Positions 30,506-45,789 of a DNA stretch of 64,000 nucleotides are shown here, piece after piece. Position 1 is the first letter of the stretch, and the number at the start of each line of letters is the position of its first letter. The notes beneath the pieces are model-generated. The model worked only from the letters and a program-made list of their open reading frames with translations, was not told the origin of the DNA and ran no database searches. The stretch is taken from the NCBI GenBank assembly GCA_965240325.2, contig OZ251250.1:806001-870000 (forward strand), in the 5' to 3' direction. The stretch is from Rebecca billardiae RCC1528 (taxonomy: Eukaryota; Haptophyta). A program made the translations under genes and the position numbers.

Positions 30506-32308
30506 ATGCGCTGGGCGTGGCTCGCGCTCGTTGGGGCGGGCGTCGCCCAGCCCCTCGACGCGCCGCACGAGCCCGTGCGGCTCGACTCGCGCACCGTGCT
30601 GCTGTGCGCCACGGCGCTCCTCGCCATCAGCGCGTGCGCGTACATGGCGCGGTGGACGCGGCACTGCGCGCGCGCGCGGCTGCCGCCGACCGCGCCGGAC
30701 AGCCTACTGCGCGTGCTCGCCAAGCTGAGCTCGGGCGACGCGCCGTACTGGCTGCTGCACCTCTCCCGCACCGTCGGGCCCGTCTTCCGCCTGCGCTTCC
30801 CCGCCGTCACGCCGCTCGTCGTCGTGGCCGACGCGGCGCTGGCGCGCGCAGTGCTCACACAGCCGAGCGCCGACAAGCCGCGCTGGCTGTACGGCCCGCT
30901 GTCCGCCATCACCGCCGGCGTGCCCACGATGTTCACCAAGCCCACGCACGCGCACGCGCGCCACGCCTCGAACTGGGCGCCCACGCGCCGCGGCGCCGCG
31001 CCCGCGTTTGGCGCCGCGCAGCTCGGCCACACGCGCGCGCTCATCGCCGCGCGGCTGGTGCGCTGGTGCGAGGAGCAGCTGGAGCCGGCCGTGGCGGCGG
31101 GCACGCCGGTGGCGGTGTGCCCGCTGATGCTCCGCCTCGCCGTGCGCCTCATCTGCGAGGCCGCCCTCGAGTGCGCGCCCACGGACGCCGAGTCCGGGGA
31201 ATTAGTCCGGGACCTGGAGGCAGTCCTGGTGGAGGTCACTCTCACGCGGCCCGCGCGCCCGGGGCGCGCGCTGCTGGCGTGGGCTCTGCCGGGCGCGCGC
31301 GCGGCGCAGGCGTCGATGGCGCGGCTGATGCGCTTCGCGCAGGGCAGGATCGACGCCTGCCGCGCGCGACGCGCGGCGGAGGCGGCGGCGCCGCCGGGCG
31401 GCTGCCCGGCGGCGGCAGCCATGTGGCCCTCCGCTGCGGCGGCGGCAGCAGCGGCGGCGGCGGCAGCGCCGCCTCCGCCGCCGCCGTCGGCGTGCGGCTC
31501 GCTGCTCGAGGCGATCGTGACGAACGGCGCGTACGCGTCGGACCGCGAGCGCTGCGCCGACGTGCTCACCATGCTCGTCGCCGGGCACGACACGACCGCG
31601 TACACACTCGCGTGGGCGCTTGTCGAACTCAGCCGCCACCCACTTGAGCAAGAGCACGTGGCTGCGGGCGTGCGCGAGGCGCTGGCGCGCGGGCAGCCGC
31701 TGCACGGCTCGGCGGCGCTGGGCGCCGCGCTGCGCGAGGCGATGCGGCTGCAGCCCGTCGCGTCGATGGGCTCCTTCCGCGTGCTCGGCGCCGCCCTCGC
31801 CTCCGCAGACGGCACCGTCCAGCTGCGCGCTGGCTCGTACGTCTGCGTGCCCCTCCTCGCGCTGCACCGCTCCACCGCCGCGTTCGGGGCAGACGCGGAC
31901 GAGTTCAGGCCGGGGCGGTGGCTCGGGGGCGCGGCGGCGGGCGGCGCGGGCGGCGCGGGCGCGAAGCCGCGCGGCTCGACAGGCGACGCGGCCGACGGCA
32001 CGCCCGCCGCCGCGGCGGACGACGGTAGCGGCAGCGGCGCCGATGCGGCCACTCCCACTCCGCCCGCGCTCACGCTGGCTGAGCGCATCATGCCCTTCTC
32101 CCTCGGCCGGCGCAACTGCGTCGGGCAGGCGCTGGCGCAGGCGGAGCTCAGCCTCGTGCTCGGCACGCTCTGCGCGCGGTACCGCTTCGAGCTGAGCGCC
32201 CCGCCGGTCCCGTCCTTCTTCCTCACGCACAAGCCCGCACACGCGCAGCTGCTCGTGCACGCGCGCACGCCGATCATCGCGCTGACGAGAGCTCAGAACA
32301 CGACATGA
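30506..32308 (+). CDS. Cytochrome P450 monooxygenase
   Basis: About 600 residues from the ATG at 30506 (MRWAWLALVGAGVAQ), preferred over an upstream non-ATG extension because it gives an N-terminal hydrophobic leader. A second hydrophobic segment (VLLCATALLAISACAYMA) would anchor it to a membrane. P450 landmarks in order: I-helix AGHDTT (about residue 358), K-helix ExxR in LREAMRLQP (about 410), FRPGRW (PERF region) and the haem loop FSLGRRNCVGQAL with Cys near 537. Two low-complexity insertions enlarge it: an Ala13-Pro6 run before the I-helix (about 31435-31490) and a Gly/Ala/Asp/Thr stretch between the PERF and haem loops (31925-32070). Substrate and P450 clan are not resolved. Confidence 0.9.
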   Translation: MRWAWLALVGAGVAQPLDAPHEPVRLDSRTVLLCATALLAISACAYMARWTRHCARARLPPTAPDSLLRVLAKLSSGDAPYWLLHLSRTVGPVFRLRFPAVTPLVVVADAALARAVLTQPSADKPRWLYGPLSAITAGVPTMFTKPTHAHARHASNWAPTRRGAAPAFGAAQLGHTRALIAARLVRWCEEQLEPAVAAGTPVAVCPLMLRLAVRLICEAALECAPTDAESGELVRDLEAVLVEVTLTRPARPGRALLAWALPGARAAQASMARLMRFAQGRIDACRARRAAEAAAPPGGCPAAAAMWPSAAAAAAAAAAAAPPPPPPSACGSLLEAIVTNGAYASDRERCADVLTMLVAGHDTTAYTLAWALVELSRHPLEQEHVAAGVREALARGQPLHGSAALGAALREAMRLQPVASMGSFRVLGAALASADGTVQLRAGSYVCVPLLALHRSTAAFGADADEFRPGRWLGGAAAGGAGGAGAKPRGSTGDAADGTPAAAADDGSGSGADAATPTPPALTLAERIMPFSLGRRNCVGQALAQAELSLVLGTLCARYRFELSAPPVPSFFLTHKPAHAQLLVHARTPIIALTRAQNTT

Positions 32309-32437
32309 CGACGCGACGCGGCGACGCGTGAGCGGCGCTGCGCGCTGCTAACACGTGCGCGATGGCCGTCTGTGATGATGACTGACGACGACGTATACAT
32401 GCGCGCTGGTCAATGATGACGACGTCTATACATCATC

Positions 32438-36882
<4,445 letters not shown>

Positions 36883-38301
36883 TCACGCACCAGCAACCGC
36901 GGCGGCATCCGCAACGCCATCCGTGCTGAAGTTTGGCTTCTGCTTGCTCCCATCGACGTCGTAGTTGTTGCCGGAGTCCGCGAGCGGGTCCATCGTGACA
37001 TCATCCGGCAAGGACGCGCGCCGATCCGCAACGGCCGGGAGCTCGCTCCCGCGCCGGCGTGCGTGCCGATCGACGAGCTCAGCCACGATGGGCGCGCGCA
37101 CAGGCTTGGGCTGCGTCGCTGTGAAGCACTCGTTGTCCACGACCGCCTCTGCGGAGATCGCGATGATCGGCACATCGAGGCCGAGCTCGTGCCGCGCGAT
37201 GCGCGCCGCCTGCGGGGCACGCGTGTGCGTGGCGTGCGTGCGTGCGGGTGAGCGCCGTGCGCGTGCGTGCACCGTGTGCGTGCGTGCGGGGCGGCACGGA
37301 CAGAGCGCGGGCGGGAGTGTGCACGAGTGCAAGCGGGGATGGATGGCGGGGGCGGCGCGCCTCGGCGCACCTCGTGCCCGTCCATGTTGGGCATGCGGAT
37401 ATCCATGAAGACGAGATCAAAGTCTCTGCCTGACGGCCGGCACGTCAAAGGGGCGCACGCGCGCGCGCCAGCGGCGCAGAGGCAGGGTCAGCGGGGGGCG
37501 CGCGAGGCTCGGGCGCGGCGCCGTGCGGCGCGCGCGCGGACAGTGACGCGATGGGCCGCGCGCTCGCGGGCACGCACCTTCCTGCTGGGCAGCCTTGAGC
37601 TTGGCGACGGCGACGGCGCCATCCTCCGCCGTCTCGTACGTGCACCCGGACTTGCGGCAGGCGGAGCTGAGCACCTGCCAGGCGGGAGAGCCCAGCGCGC
37701 GCACGCGGCGCACACGGCACACGCGCGCACGCACACGCACAGCGGTGAGCGAGCGTGCGCACGCGGCCCTCGCGCGGAGCCCCGCCCGCGCGCACACCGC
37801 GCGCGCGCACCGAGAGGCACAGCGCCGAGTCGTCCACCACGAGCACGTGCGGCGCGAGGCTCGCCTCAAAGACGCCGCACCGCGCGACCGTCTCTGCGCG
37901 CGGCTTGTGCAGCGGAGCCGGGTTGGACGCCGAGATGGCGTGAGGCGAGAAGCCGAGCGAGGGCTCGCGCCGCCGCTTCATCGAGCCGGACTCGGGCCAC
38001 TCGCTCTCGCCGCTCGCGTCGCTCGGCGAGGGCGGCACCGCCGGCGGCGGCGCGCTCGCCGCCGCCGCCGCCGGCTCATAGCTGAGCTCGGGCAGCGGTG
38101 CGCCCGCCTCCGCCTCCGGCCTCGGCAGCTCAAACCAAAAACGGGTGGCGCCCGGCCTTGACTCGTAGCGGAGCTCACCGCCGAGCGCGCCGACGATGGC
38201 GTAGCACAGCGAGAGCCCCACGCCGATGCCTTCGTTCCCGCTCGACAGCGACAGGTCCGACTCCAGCCGGTCCCGAGCGTCGGGCGCGGCGGCCGCAGCG
38301 C

Positions 38302-38353
<52 letters not shown>

Positions 38354-39715
38354 GCCGGCTGGCGGTTGGCGGTAGCGCTTGAACGTGTACGGGTCCTTCG
38401 GGTCGAGGCCCTTGCCCGTGTCGCACACGGAGAGCGTGAGGCCGTGCGCGCCGTGCGCGACGCGCAGCGTCACCGACCCGCTGCGCGTCGCGTGCGCCGC
38501 GTTGCGCAGCAGGTGCTCGAGCACGCGGCCGAGCGCCGCGCCGTCCGTGTGGACCGCAGGCCCGCCGGGTTCGTACTGCAGGAAGAGACGCACGCCCGGG
38601 CGCATGGCGGGCAGCGCGAGCTCGACGGCGCCCCGGCAGAGCTCGAGCGCGCTGTGCGGCGCCTTGCGCACGGGGAACTCCCCGCCCTCCTCCAGCCGGC
38701 TGCAGTCCGAGAAGTCCACCGTCATCTCGCTGATGCGGCGCACAAGCCGCGCGGCGCTTGAGAGCGCCCGGCCGTTCTGCTCGGCGAGCTCGGCCGCCGA
38801 CTTGGCGCCGTCGGCGTGGAGCTCCTCGAGGGCGTCGATCTCGTGGAGGAGCAGGTGGCAGGGCGTGCGGATCAGGTGGAGCGTCCGGCTCACGAACGCG
38901 TCGAACAGCCGGCGCGTGCGCAGCGCCTCCGCGAGCAGCGCCTCGCTGCGCGCCTCGCTCACGCGCCGACCAGTGTCATCTCGGATGAAGCAGCGCGTGT
39001 GGTTGAACTCGCCCGCCTTGGTGTAGTTGACGTTCGAGTCGATGAGCAGCGGCACGATGCGGCCGTCCTTCGCGCGGAAGCGCACGGGCACGTCGCGGAT
39101 CGTCGCGCCCGAGCCCAGCTGCTTGAAGATCTCCAGCACGAGCTCCTTCTCGTCCGGGCAGAAGTTCATGATCGGCTGGCCGATGTACTCGTCCGCGGAG
39201 TAGCCGAGGACGCGGAGCTCGGTGTTGTTGGCCCAGAGGACGTGGCCGGTGGAGGAGAGCCAGTGCATCGCGATCGGCGCGTTCTGGAAGAAGTCGAGCA
39301 GCTCCGCGTCCTTCTCGCGCTGCTGCTCGTCGGCGTCCGTGACCGTGTCGAGCGTCGCGCACACGCGCCCGTCCGCGCCGAGCCGCACGCTCACGTCGAA
39401 GTGGCGCGGGCGCGGGTAGCCCTCGGGGCCGGCGATTATGAGCATATTCACGTCGCGCGCCCTCGCCGTCGTGCCCGCCGCGCCGGCGCGCGCGCGGCCG
39501 AGCGCTTCCGCGAGCGTCGCGCCGGCCGGCTCGTCCGCGGCCGCGTCGGTCAGAGCCATGTGCTGCAGCTTGAAGAAGGGCCCGACGAGCTCCTCGAAGG
39601 CGGGGTTGACGAGGACGGGCTTGTTCCCCTCGTCCAGGAGCGCCATCGCGAGCGGCGCCGCGGCGAACGCCGCCTCGAGCATGTGCGTGCGCGCGTCGTC
39701 GCCGGTTGCCGTCAT
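36883..39715 (-). CDS. Hybrid histidine kinase, double PAS + receiver
   Basis: Four exons: 39715-37811, 37674-37578, 37429-37371 and 37209-36883. They join in frame to 795 residues (introns 136, 148 and 161 bp). No membrane segment is seen. There are two PAS-like domains (about residues 12-130, and 140-270 with FFQNAPIAMHWLSSTGHVLWANN). The dimerisation helix VSRTLHLIRTPCHLLLHEID puts the phospho-His near residue 281. The ATPase domain has the N-box HLLRNAAHATRSG, G1 CDTGKGLDP and G2 GIGVGLSLCYAIVGALGG. A long disordered linker holds a (GA)n run. The receiver is rebuilt only by splicing: VLVVDDSALCLS|VLSSACRKSG...QQEG|RDFDLVFMDIRMPNMDG|...VPIIAISAEA...QPKPV, keeping the acidic pair, phospho-Asp, Ser and Lys. 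It should autophosphorylate and pass phosphate His to Asp. The signal sensed by PAS is unknown. A second kinase gene follows upstream on the same strand. Confidence 0.88.
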
Positions 39716-40775
39716 TCGGCCGTGGTCAACGAGTCGCCCCCACGGCCAGGCTTGTGGTGGACCTGCGAAGTCAGTCAGGGGGGAATCGTGCTGACCTGAT
39801 TGACGTCAAAATCCCCCACGAACCAGCACTCCTTAAAACATGGGAATCCTGTGACTCTGTGAGAATTCTGCCAAGGGCGGATTCTGCGATCTCGCGCTGG
39901 GGTGCGATGAGGGAGATTGCCAGATTGGTATGGCGGCAATCGACCCACACCCACAAGCGTGCAATATGCTCATTACCCACAGTTCAGTATCTAAACTGCC
40001 AGGAGACAAGGAGATCGTACTTATCATGGACCGGTAGTAACTTTTCAGTTTTCTGTGATACCTGACTCATTCCGCATGATTTAATTAACGACACAGACGA
40101 CGCGGGTCTCCTGATTCGTCGGCGGCAGTGCCCGATCGTCGACACGAAGTCGGCGTTGGTGGCAGAGCATAGCCTGCACCGCGATCGTAAAGCTTGAGCG
40201 CGGCCTTGAGCTGCTGAAGCGCGATCCACCTGCGCTGCGCGGCTCGCATGGACCTGCTGTGCCCCGAGCAAGGGCGAAAGTGCAGGTCCGGATGTCAGCT
40301 GGCAGTCTCAGCCGCGGGTAGCAGCTGGTCGTACCTGCCCCGTGCTCACCCCGGGCGGTCGCGTACGCGCTTGCTGCTCGAGCCAGCTGGCTGGCTGGCG
40401 GCGGCTGGCGCTGCGGCGTCGTCCAGGGTGCGCTTTGCCCGCTGCGGCGACGCCTCCTCGTCGTCCAAGTCGTCGCCCGGGGGCGAGTCTCGGTCATCGT
40501 GGAGGGGGGCAGCAGGGGCTGGCGTGGGCGGTGCAGCGGTCGGCGCCACGGCGCGCCGCCTTGCGCGCCTGGCGTGACTATGATTCCCACGACTCCCAAC
40601 TACTATAGTACAGTTTATTTGTTTTAACGTGCGTAAGGCTCACGGTGGCAGGTTGCTGACAGTAGTCTACAGTGTTAGTGAGTCGTCGTAACCCGGAGTT
40701 CCGCCGCGGTCCGGTCAAGCAGATGACGGCCAGACACAGCCTCTCCGAGGGCCGCGAGCGTGAACCCGAAGCGCG
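39716..40775. other. Spacer between the two kinase genes
   Basis: 1.06 kb. 39770-40080 is AT-leaning and presumably holds the promoter of the double-PAS kinase. A minus-strand frame at 40346-40549 (MAPTAAPPTPAPAAPLHDD, acidic DDLDDEE, then KRTLDD) looks protein-like, but is only 67 residues and no further exon could be joined. Not called as a gene. Confidence 0.35.
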
Positions 40776-43700
40776 CTACGGCTTGGCCTTTGTGGCGCCC
40801 TCGGGCTCGGTGCCGTCGCCCAGCCCGCGCGACGACGGCTGCTGCGAGTGCAGGGCCACCACCGACGGCGCGCCCGAGAGCGCCGTGTCTTGGGAGTAGC
40901 TCGAGCTGGCACACGAGGACACAGCCGAGTGGCGGCTCAGGCCCTGCACGCCGCTGCCGCTGCCGCTCCCGGAGCCGGAGCTCCTGCCCCCGCCGCCGTA
41001 CCCGCCGCCGTAACCGCCGCCGTACCCGCCGCCCCCGGAGGTGTAGCACGTGGTGGCCGTGACGGAGCAGAAGCGCGCGCGGCTGCCTGAGCGGGAGACG
41101 AGCAGGTCCGCCGCTGGCGCGCTGCTGCCCCCCGGCAGCCGGCCGGCCTCCGAGCCGCGCGTCGCGAGGAGCGCGCCCTCCGTGCCCGCGCGGCGCAGCT
41201 TGCGCACCACGTCGCGCGGCTGCGGCGGCTGCGGCGGCGCGTCGGGCGCGGCGGCCGGCGCGGCGGCGTCGGCGCCCGCCGCCTCGCCCGCGGCGGGCAG
41301 CGCCCACTCCCGGAGGCACTGCTGCACGTACTGCGTGCCGTGCGCGTCCTTGTCGATGCACACGTCCAGCCCCGCCGCCTCGAACTCGTCGCGCTCGGGG
41401 CAGCCCTCCGGGTCGCCCGTCATGCCGACGATCAGCCCCGTGTACCCGAGCCGGCGCAGCGCGCGCGTCGCCGCCACGCCGTTCATCACCGGCATCTGGT
41501 TGTCGATCAGGACAAAGGCGTAGTGCTCGAGGCCGAGCGAGCGCACCGCGTCGACGGCCAGCTGGCCGTTCGCCGCCACGTCGAACGGCGCGCCCAGCTT
41601 GTGGAACACCTTGAGCTCGAAGGTGCGCCGCAGCACCACGTCGTCCTCCACGTACAGGCAGCGGAAGGCTCGCGGAAACGTCAGCTGCGTGCGCGCGCGC
41701 GCCGGCGCGCGCGCGTGCGGGGGCGGGGCAGAAGGGCCAGCGCCCGCGGCGCCGGTGCGTTCGGCCGAGGCGCCACCGCCCGTGCCGCCGCCGCCGCCGC
41801 CGGGCCCGACGCCCGCACCCGCGCCCGCCCCGCCGCCCTGCTCGGCCGCCGCGCCGTCCGCCTTGGGCGCGGCGCCGCGCCGCGCCTCGCCGTGCCAGCG
41901 CGCGGCGATTGTGTTGGCACTCGCGCTCAGGTCTGCAGAGTGGCTCTTGGAGTTGTACGGCGGCGGGACGATGGTCCCGTCGGTGGCGCGGCGCCGCGCG
42001 GCCGGGCGCGGCTGCGCGTGCGCCTGCTCGGCGCTCGGCGTCGCCAGCCCGGCGCTCGGCTGCGGCCCCGCCGCGCGGCTCGCGTCGGCGATGAGCGCCT
42101 CCGTCTCGGCCGCAGAGGCCGGCTCGAGCTGCAGGCCGAGAGTGAACGCCGTGCCGCGGCCGAGGCCGGGCGAGCTCAGCGTCAGCGTGGACTGCGCGTG
42201 TAGCCGCAGGATGCTCCGCACGATCGTGAGCCCGAGCCCCGAGCCGCCCGAGCCCTGCAGCGCGCCCTTCCCCACCTGGCTGAACGGAAGGTCCTCGTTG
42301 AGCGCCCGGACCTCAGCCTCTGAAAGTCCGGTGCCCGTGTCCTGCACGCGGATGACGATGCGCTGCATCGCCGCGGTCGGCGCGATCGCGCCCGTCGGCG
42401 TGGGGTGGAGCGGCGAGAGTGGCGGCGCGAGCCCGCCGTGCGAGGGCGTGGGCGACGCGCTCCGCGCGCCGCTGCCGACGGGCGAGATTGCCGCCGCGCC
42501 ACCGAGCGCGCCGCCCGCAGGAGCCGCCGCCGCCGCCGCCGTCGGCGACGCCGACGTCGACGTGGCGCCGCGCCGCCCTTCCTCGCCCGCGCGGCGCGAC
42601 GCGGCGGGCGGCGGAGAGCCGGACTCGCTGCCCGGACCCTCGGCGGTTTCGTCCGGCCGCTCGATCCGGACGGAGACGCGCCCGCCGCGCTCGGTGAACT
42701 TGAGCGCGTTGGAGAGGCCGTTGTTCACGCACTGCTGCAGCCGGCGCATGTCGCCGCGGAACGCAACGCCGCCCAGCTCGGCGGGCGGCGGCGGCACGAT
42801 CAGCCTCACCCCCTTTGCCTTGGCCAGGCCGGCGAAGGTGGCCCGCACGCTGCCGACCAGCTCGGAGAGGAGGAAGGGCTGGCTCACCAGCACCATGCGG
42901 CCCGAGTCGATCCGCTCAAAGTCGAGCATGTCCGAGACGATCGCCTGCATCAGCTCCGAGCACACGCGCAGCGTGCGCATCGAGTCTCTTACCACTTCCT
43001 CCTCGCCCTCCTCGCGCCCGGTGCTGCCCCACGGCGACACGGCGGTGCCGCCGGCGGTGCCGCCGGGCGATGGCCAGAGCAGCTCGTCGAGCGTGTCCGC
43101 CGTATTCGAGATGGCGAGCAGCGGGCTGCGCAGGTCGTGCATCGTCTGTGCGCGCGTGCGCGCAGGCGGGCGGGCCGCGCGGCGCGTGAGCGCGCGCGCT
43201 CGCGAGGGCCGGCGCTCGTGAGCGCGGCGGCGAGGGCGGCGGCCGCGCGCGCGCGCGCGCGCGCGCACCGCGCGGATGAGGCGGCTGCGCGCGTTCTTCG
43301 CCCCCTCGGCCTCGTGCGCTCGCGCCTCCGCCTCGAGCTGGCCCTGCTCGCGCGCCAGCCGCAGCGCGTGCTCGCGCCTCAGCGCGTGCGCGCTGTGCCA
43401 CCTGGCGCGCAGCGCCCGCGCGCGCTGGCCGGCCGCGCCGAGAATGAGCGCACAGAGGGCGGCGAAGAGGAGGAAGGACTCGAGGTCGGCCGCGTCGAGG
43501 GCTGCCGCGTCCCGCGCGCGTATCCCGAGCAGCGCGGCCGCCGCGCCCACCGTCAGCGCCGTCGTCGCGCCGAACAGCGCCGGCCGGAGCGGCAAGGTCA
43601 GCGCGACCATCGCGTGTGCGAGCTGCGAGCGCTGCAGCACGGCGTGGAGCGGCGCGCGCTGGCCGTCGGCGTCGACGCTCGAGCCGAAGACGAGCACGGC

Positions 43701-44135
43701 GGCGGCGAACAGCGCGCCGAGCACCGACGCGACCACGCCCTCGAGCGCGCGCACGCCGAGCGGCCGCGGCGCGCGCGCTCGCATCGCCAGCACAGCCGCA
43801 AAGAGAAGCGCGCACACACCGACGCCCGCGAGCTGGGCGGACGAGGTGGCGGTGAAGGGCTGGCCGCGCGCGTGATCGGCGATGGTGATCGCCAGCCCGA
43901 CGAGGCCAAGCACCGCCAACACGCGCATCGTCATCAGCTCGAGCGCGTTCTGCTCGTGCTCGCGTGTGAACTTGCGCTCCAGATCGGCGTCGCGCAGCTC
44001 GGACGCCCAGGTGAAGGCGGGCGGGCCGAGCACGGGCGTGTCGATGGTGTGCGCGGTTGGTGGCAGGGCCAGCTCGACGTCGGTGCCCTGCGAGTCGTGG
44101 GAGGGCCGCCCCACGGGCGGCACTCCATTCGTCAT
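40776..44135 (-). CDS. Membrane hybrid histidine kinase with receiver
   Basis: Exons 44135-43269 and 43145-40776 give 1,078 residues. The 123-bp intron (GTGCGC...ACAG) is itself open in frame. The start is the only in-frame ATG before the domains (MTNGVPPVGRPS). The N-terminal half has about six membrane helices (for example VLAVLGLVGLAITIA, LAGVGVCALLFAAVLAM, FLLFAALCALILGAAG), then a coiled coil leading to RSRLIRA|TMHDLRSPLLAIS with phospho-His 292. N-box QCVNNGLSNALKFTERGG, G1 VQDTGTGLSEAEV and G2 GGSGLGLTIVRSIL are all present. Disordered Ala/Gly/Pro linkers precede a receiver: CLYVEDD, FVLIDNQMPVMNG (phospho-Asp), IVGMTGD and CIDKDA. A low-complexity Tyr/Gly/Ser tail ends the protein. 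The layout is like eukaryotic membrane sensor kinases; the ligand is unknown. Confidence 0.88.
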   Translation of the reverse strand: MTNGVPPVGRPSHDSQGTDVELALPPTAHTIDTPVLGPPAFTWASELRDADLERKFTREHEQNALELMTMRVLAVLGLVGLAITIADHARGQPFTATSSAQLAGVGVCALLFAAVLAMRARAPRPLGVRALEGVVASVLGALFAAAVLVFGSSVDADGQRAPLHAVLQRSQLAHAMVALTLPLRPALFGATTALTVGAAAALLGIRARDAAALDAADLESFLLFAALCALILGAAGQRARALRARWHSAHALRREHALRLAREQGQLEAEARAHEAEGAKNARSRLIRAVRARARARGRRPRRRAHERRPSRARALTRRAARPPARTRAQTMHDLRSPLLAISNTADTLDELLWPSPGGTAGGTAVSPWGSTGREEGEEEVVRDSMRTLRVCSELMQAIVSDMLDFERIDSGRMVLVSQPFLLSELVGSVRATFAGLAKAKGVRLIVPPPPAELGGVAFRGDMRRLQQCVNNGLSNALKFTERGGRVSVRIERPDETAEGPGSESGSPPPAASRRAGEEGRRGATSTSASPTAAAAAAPAGGALGGAAAISPVGSGARSASPTPSHGGLAPPLSPLHPTPTGAIAPTAAMQRIVIRVQDTGTGLSEAEVRALNEDLPFSQVGKGALQGSGGSGLGLTIVRSILRLHAQSTLTLSSPGLGRGTAFTLGLQLEPASAAETEALIADASRAAGPQPSAGLATPSAEQAHAQPRPAARRRATDGTIVPPPYNSKSHSADLSASANTIAARWHGEARRGAAPKADGAAAEQGGGAGAGAGVGPGGGGGGTGGGASAERTGAAGAGPSAPPPHARAPARARTQLTFPRAFRCLYVEDDVVLRRTFELKVFHKLGAPFDVAANGQLAVDAVRSLGLEHYAFVLIDNQMPVMNGVAATRALRRLGYTGLIVGMTGDPEGCPERDEFEAAGLDVCIDKDAHGTQYVQQCLREWALPAAGEAAGADAAAPAAAPDAPPQPPQPRDVVRKLRRAGTEGALLATRGSEAGRLPGGSSAPAADLLVSRSGSRARFCSVTATTCYTSGGGGYGGGYGGGYGGGGRSSGSGSGSGSGVQGLSRHSAVSSCASSSYSQDTALSGAPSVVALHSQQPSSRGLGDGTEPEGATKAKP

Positions 44136-44389
44136 GGTTTTGTGTGTGGTGCGTGGGAGGGCGGCAACCCTTCCTTCCCGGCCTCTTCCGCACACGTTCG
44201 TCGGCTGTACTTGACCCCTCAGAGAGTCCACGAGAAGAACTAGTCTTTTCAAGGGTGGAGGATCAGAAGGTCATCAGAACTAGAACGGGATGAGAACGTG
44301 CGAAGGGATTAATACCGCCTGACGGCAGCCCTTCGTGAACCCTCCTCTCGTCGGGCCAATCGCACGGAAGTGTGGGCGCAAGATTTTAA

Positions 44390-44413
44390 ATCTCGCGCCA
44401 TCTGGCGCGAGAT
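44390..44413. promoter_or_regulatory. Palindrome ATCTCGCGCCA-tc-TGGCGCGAGAT
   Basis: Perfect 11-bp arms with a 2-bp spacer, about 255 bp upstream of the membrane kinase start. The TGGCGCGA half resembles E2F-type sites. Its dyad symmetry suits a dimeric DNA-binding protein. The regulatory role is inferred. Confidence 0.4.
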
Positions 44414-44587
44414 CAAGCGCTTGTGGGTGAAGCGGTACGCCGGTACGGCTTGAAGACGTTTCTCAATTAGTAGTGTTTCCCCTTGGGTAGTTGGCGTACT
44501 TTCACATCGACGGCTTTGTCACGACTCACGACTGTCAATATCGCTTCGCGCTTGTGGACTGTTCTGTCAGACCAAACACGGCCCTTG

Positions 44588-44620
44588 GACCAAAGGACCA
44601 TATTTGATGGTCCTTTGGTC
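44588..44620. repeat. Perfect 13-bp inverted repeat with 7-bp loop
   Basis: GACCAAAGGACCA at 44588-44600 and TGGTCCTTTGGTC at 44608-44620, loop TATTTGA. It could be a hairpin RNA or a protein-binding dyad. Not close to any start codon. Confidence 0.6.
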
Positions 44621-45789
44621 AGACTGTTCTCGCAACGATTCGGCGTGATTACCATGCAACGAGTGCACGACGGACTGCACACCGCGCAGCTCTGAATGAC
44701 GATGGTATGCCGTCGGAGATGCACCGCCGGGTGCGCGAACACACGGATCGGCGGACGCGGACATCAACTACACGCGTGCGCGGAGGTGCTCCCACACACC
44801 CCACTGCGGGGGTCTCTCTGGTAGCCCCCGCATGTCTACCGCGCTCACGTAATGTACTCACGTCTCACCGCGAGCTCGAATCAGGTCGCTCTTAGTCTTA
44901 CCCTCGGTACGCCTCGATTGCAACACGTGCGCGGGGCAGGAGCAGTCCCGCGCGGCCGGGCCGGGACCGGTCAAAATCAAATCGGCGCCCGCGAACCTGT
45001 GTCGGAGTAGGATCTCGTTTCAGACTCAGACTCAGAGCGACCTGCGCGGCCGCGGTCGCGTACCCCGCGGGCTCCGCAGGAACTGCGTCTCGGGCTCTGA
45101 GTCAGTTTCCGCCCGGGCACATCTGCGGAAACGCGGGCAGTGAACTTGCTTGCGCACGCATACGGCGCCGGGAAGCCGCTCATGATATGGCAGTATCATT
45201 GCTGAGTACGGTCGTCAGTCTGATCAGCAGTAATCTCTGAGAGGCTGAGCCGGCAGTGCGCGGGCCCCGAGTGGCGGCACCGCGCCGCGTCCGAGCCCGG
45301 TACCGGGTGCCCGGGCCCGTTCGGGCGAATGCGGAATGGCGCTCAACCGGACCGGGCCCCGGGCGGGGCCCCGCCGGGGCGGCGGCGACGCCATCCGGGA
45401 CGGGCCGCGCCAGGGGCGTCCGCTCGGAGTCTCACAATCAGCGTCCGCGGACCGAGTGGACGTGGTCCGTGGCCGGGCGTGCGGGACTGGCTGACTTTCG
45501 ACACTGGTCCCCTGGGACAGACCTCGGCCCCGGCCCCGGTCCCGGTCCCGGCCGAGGCGGCAGCGGGCGGGTCAGTGAGTGGTCAGCCCGCGGTCAGGCC
45601 GCGGGTCCCGGCCGCCGCGCGCGGACTACACTCCGTCACTCGGCGGACAGGCTTGAGGCTATACCGTATACGTACGGCTACGGGGCGACCGCCGGCGGGA
45701 CGCAGGTACGGGGCCCGCGTACTGTACCCGTGCCAGTGGCAACATACATCGTCGGCAGTCATCGTCGCCGACGACTCGCAGGGTCGCAG

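Larger units (their letters stand above)
44136..45789. other. Spacer upstream of the membrane kinase
   Basis: 1.65 kb. The first 600 bp are AT-leaning with CCAAT (44355-44362 region), two strong hairpins (separate entries) and a minus-strand frame at 44467-44742 containing KGPSNMVLWSKGRVWSDRTV, family unknown. 45240-45789 is extremely GC-rich with CCGG/GGCCCCGG hexamers and no gene. Confidence 0.35.

Noticed and set aside
40346-40549. 67-residue acidic minus-strand frame between the kinases
   Set aside because: Looks protein-like, but the only splice that extends it would need a 15-bp intron, so it is not called.
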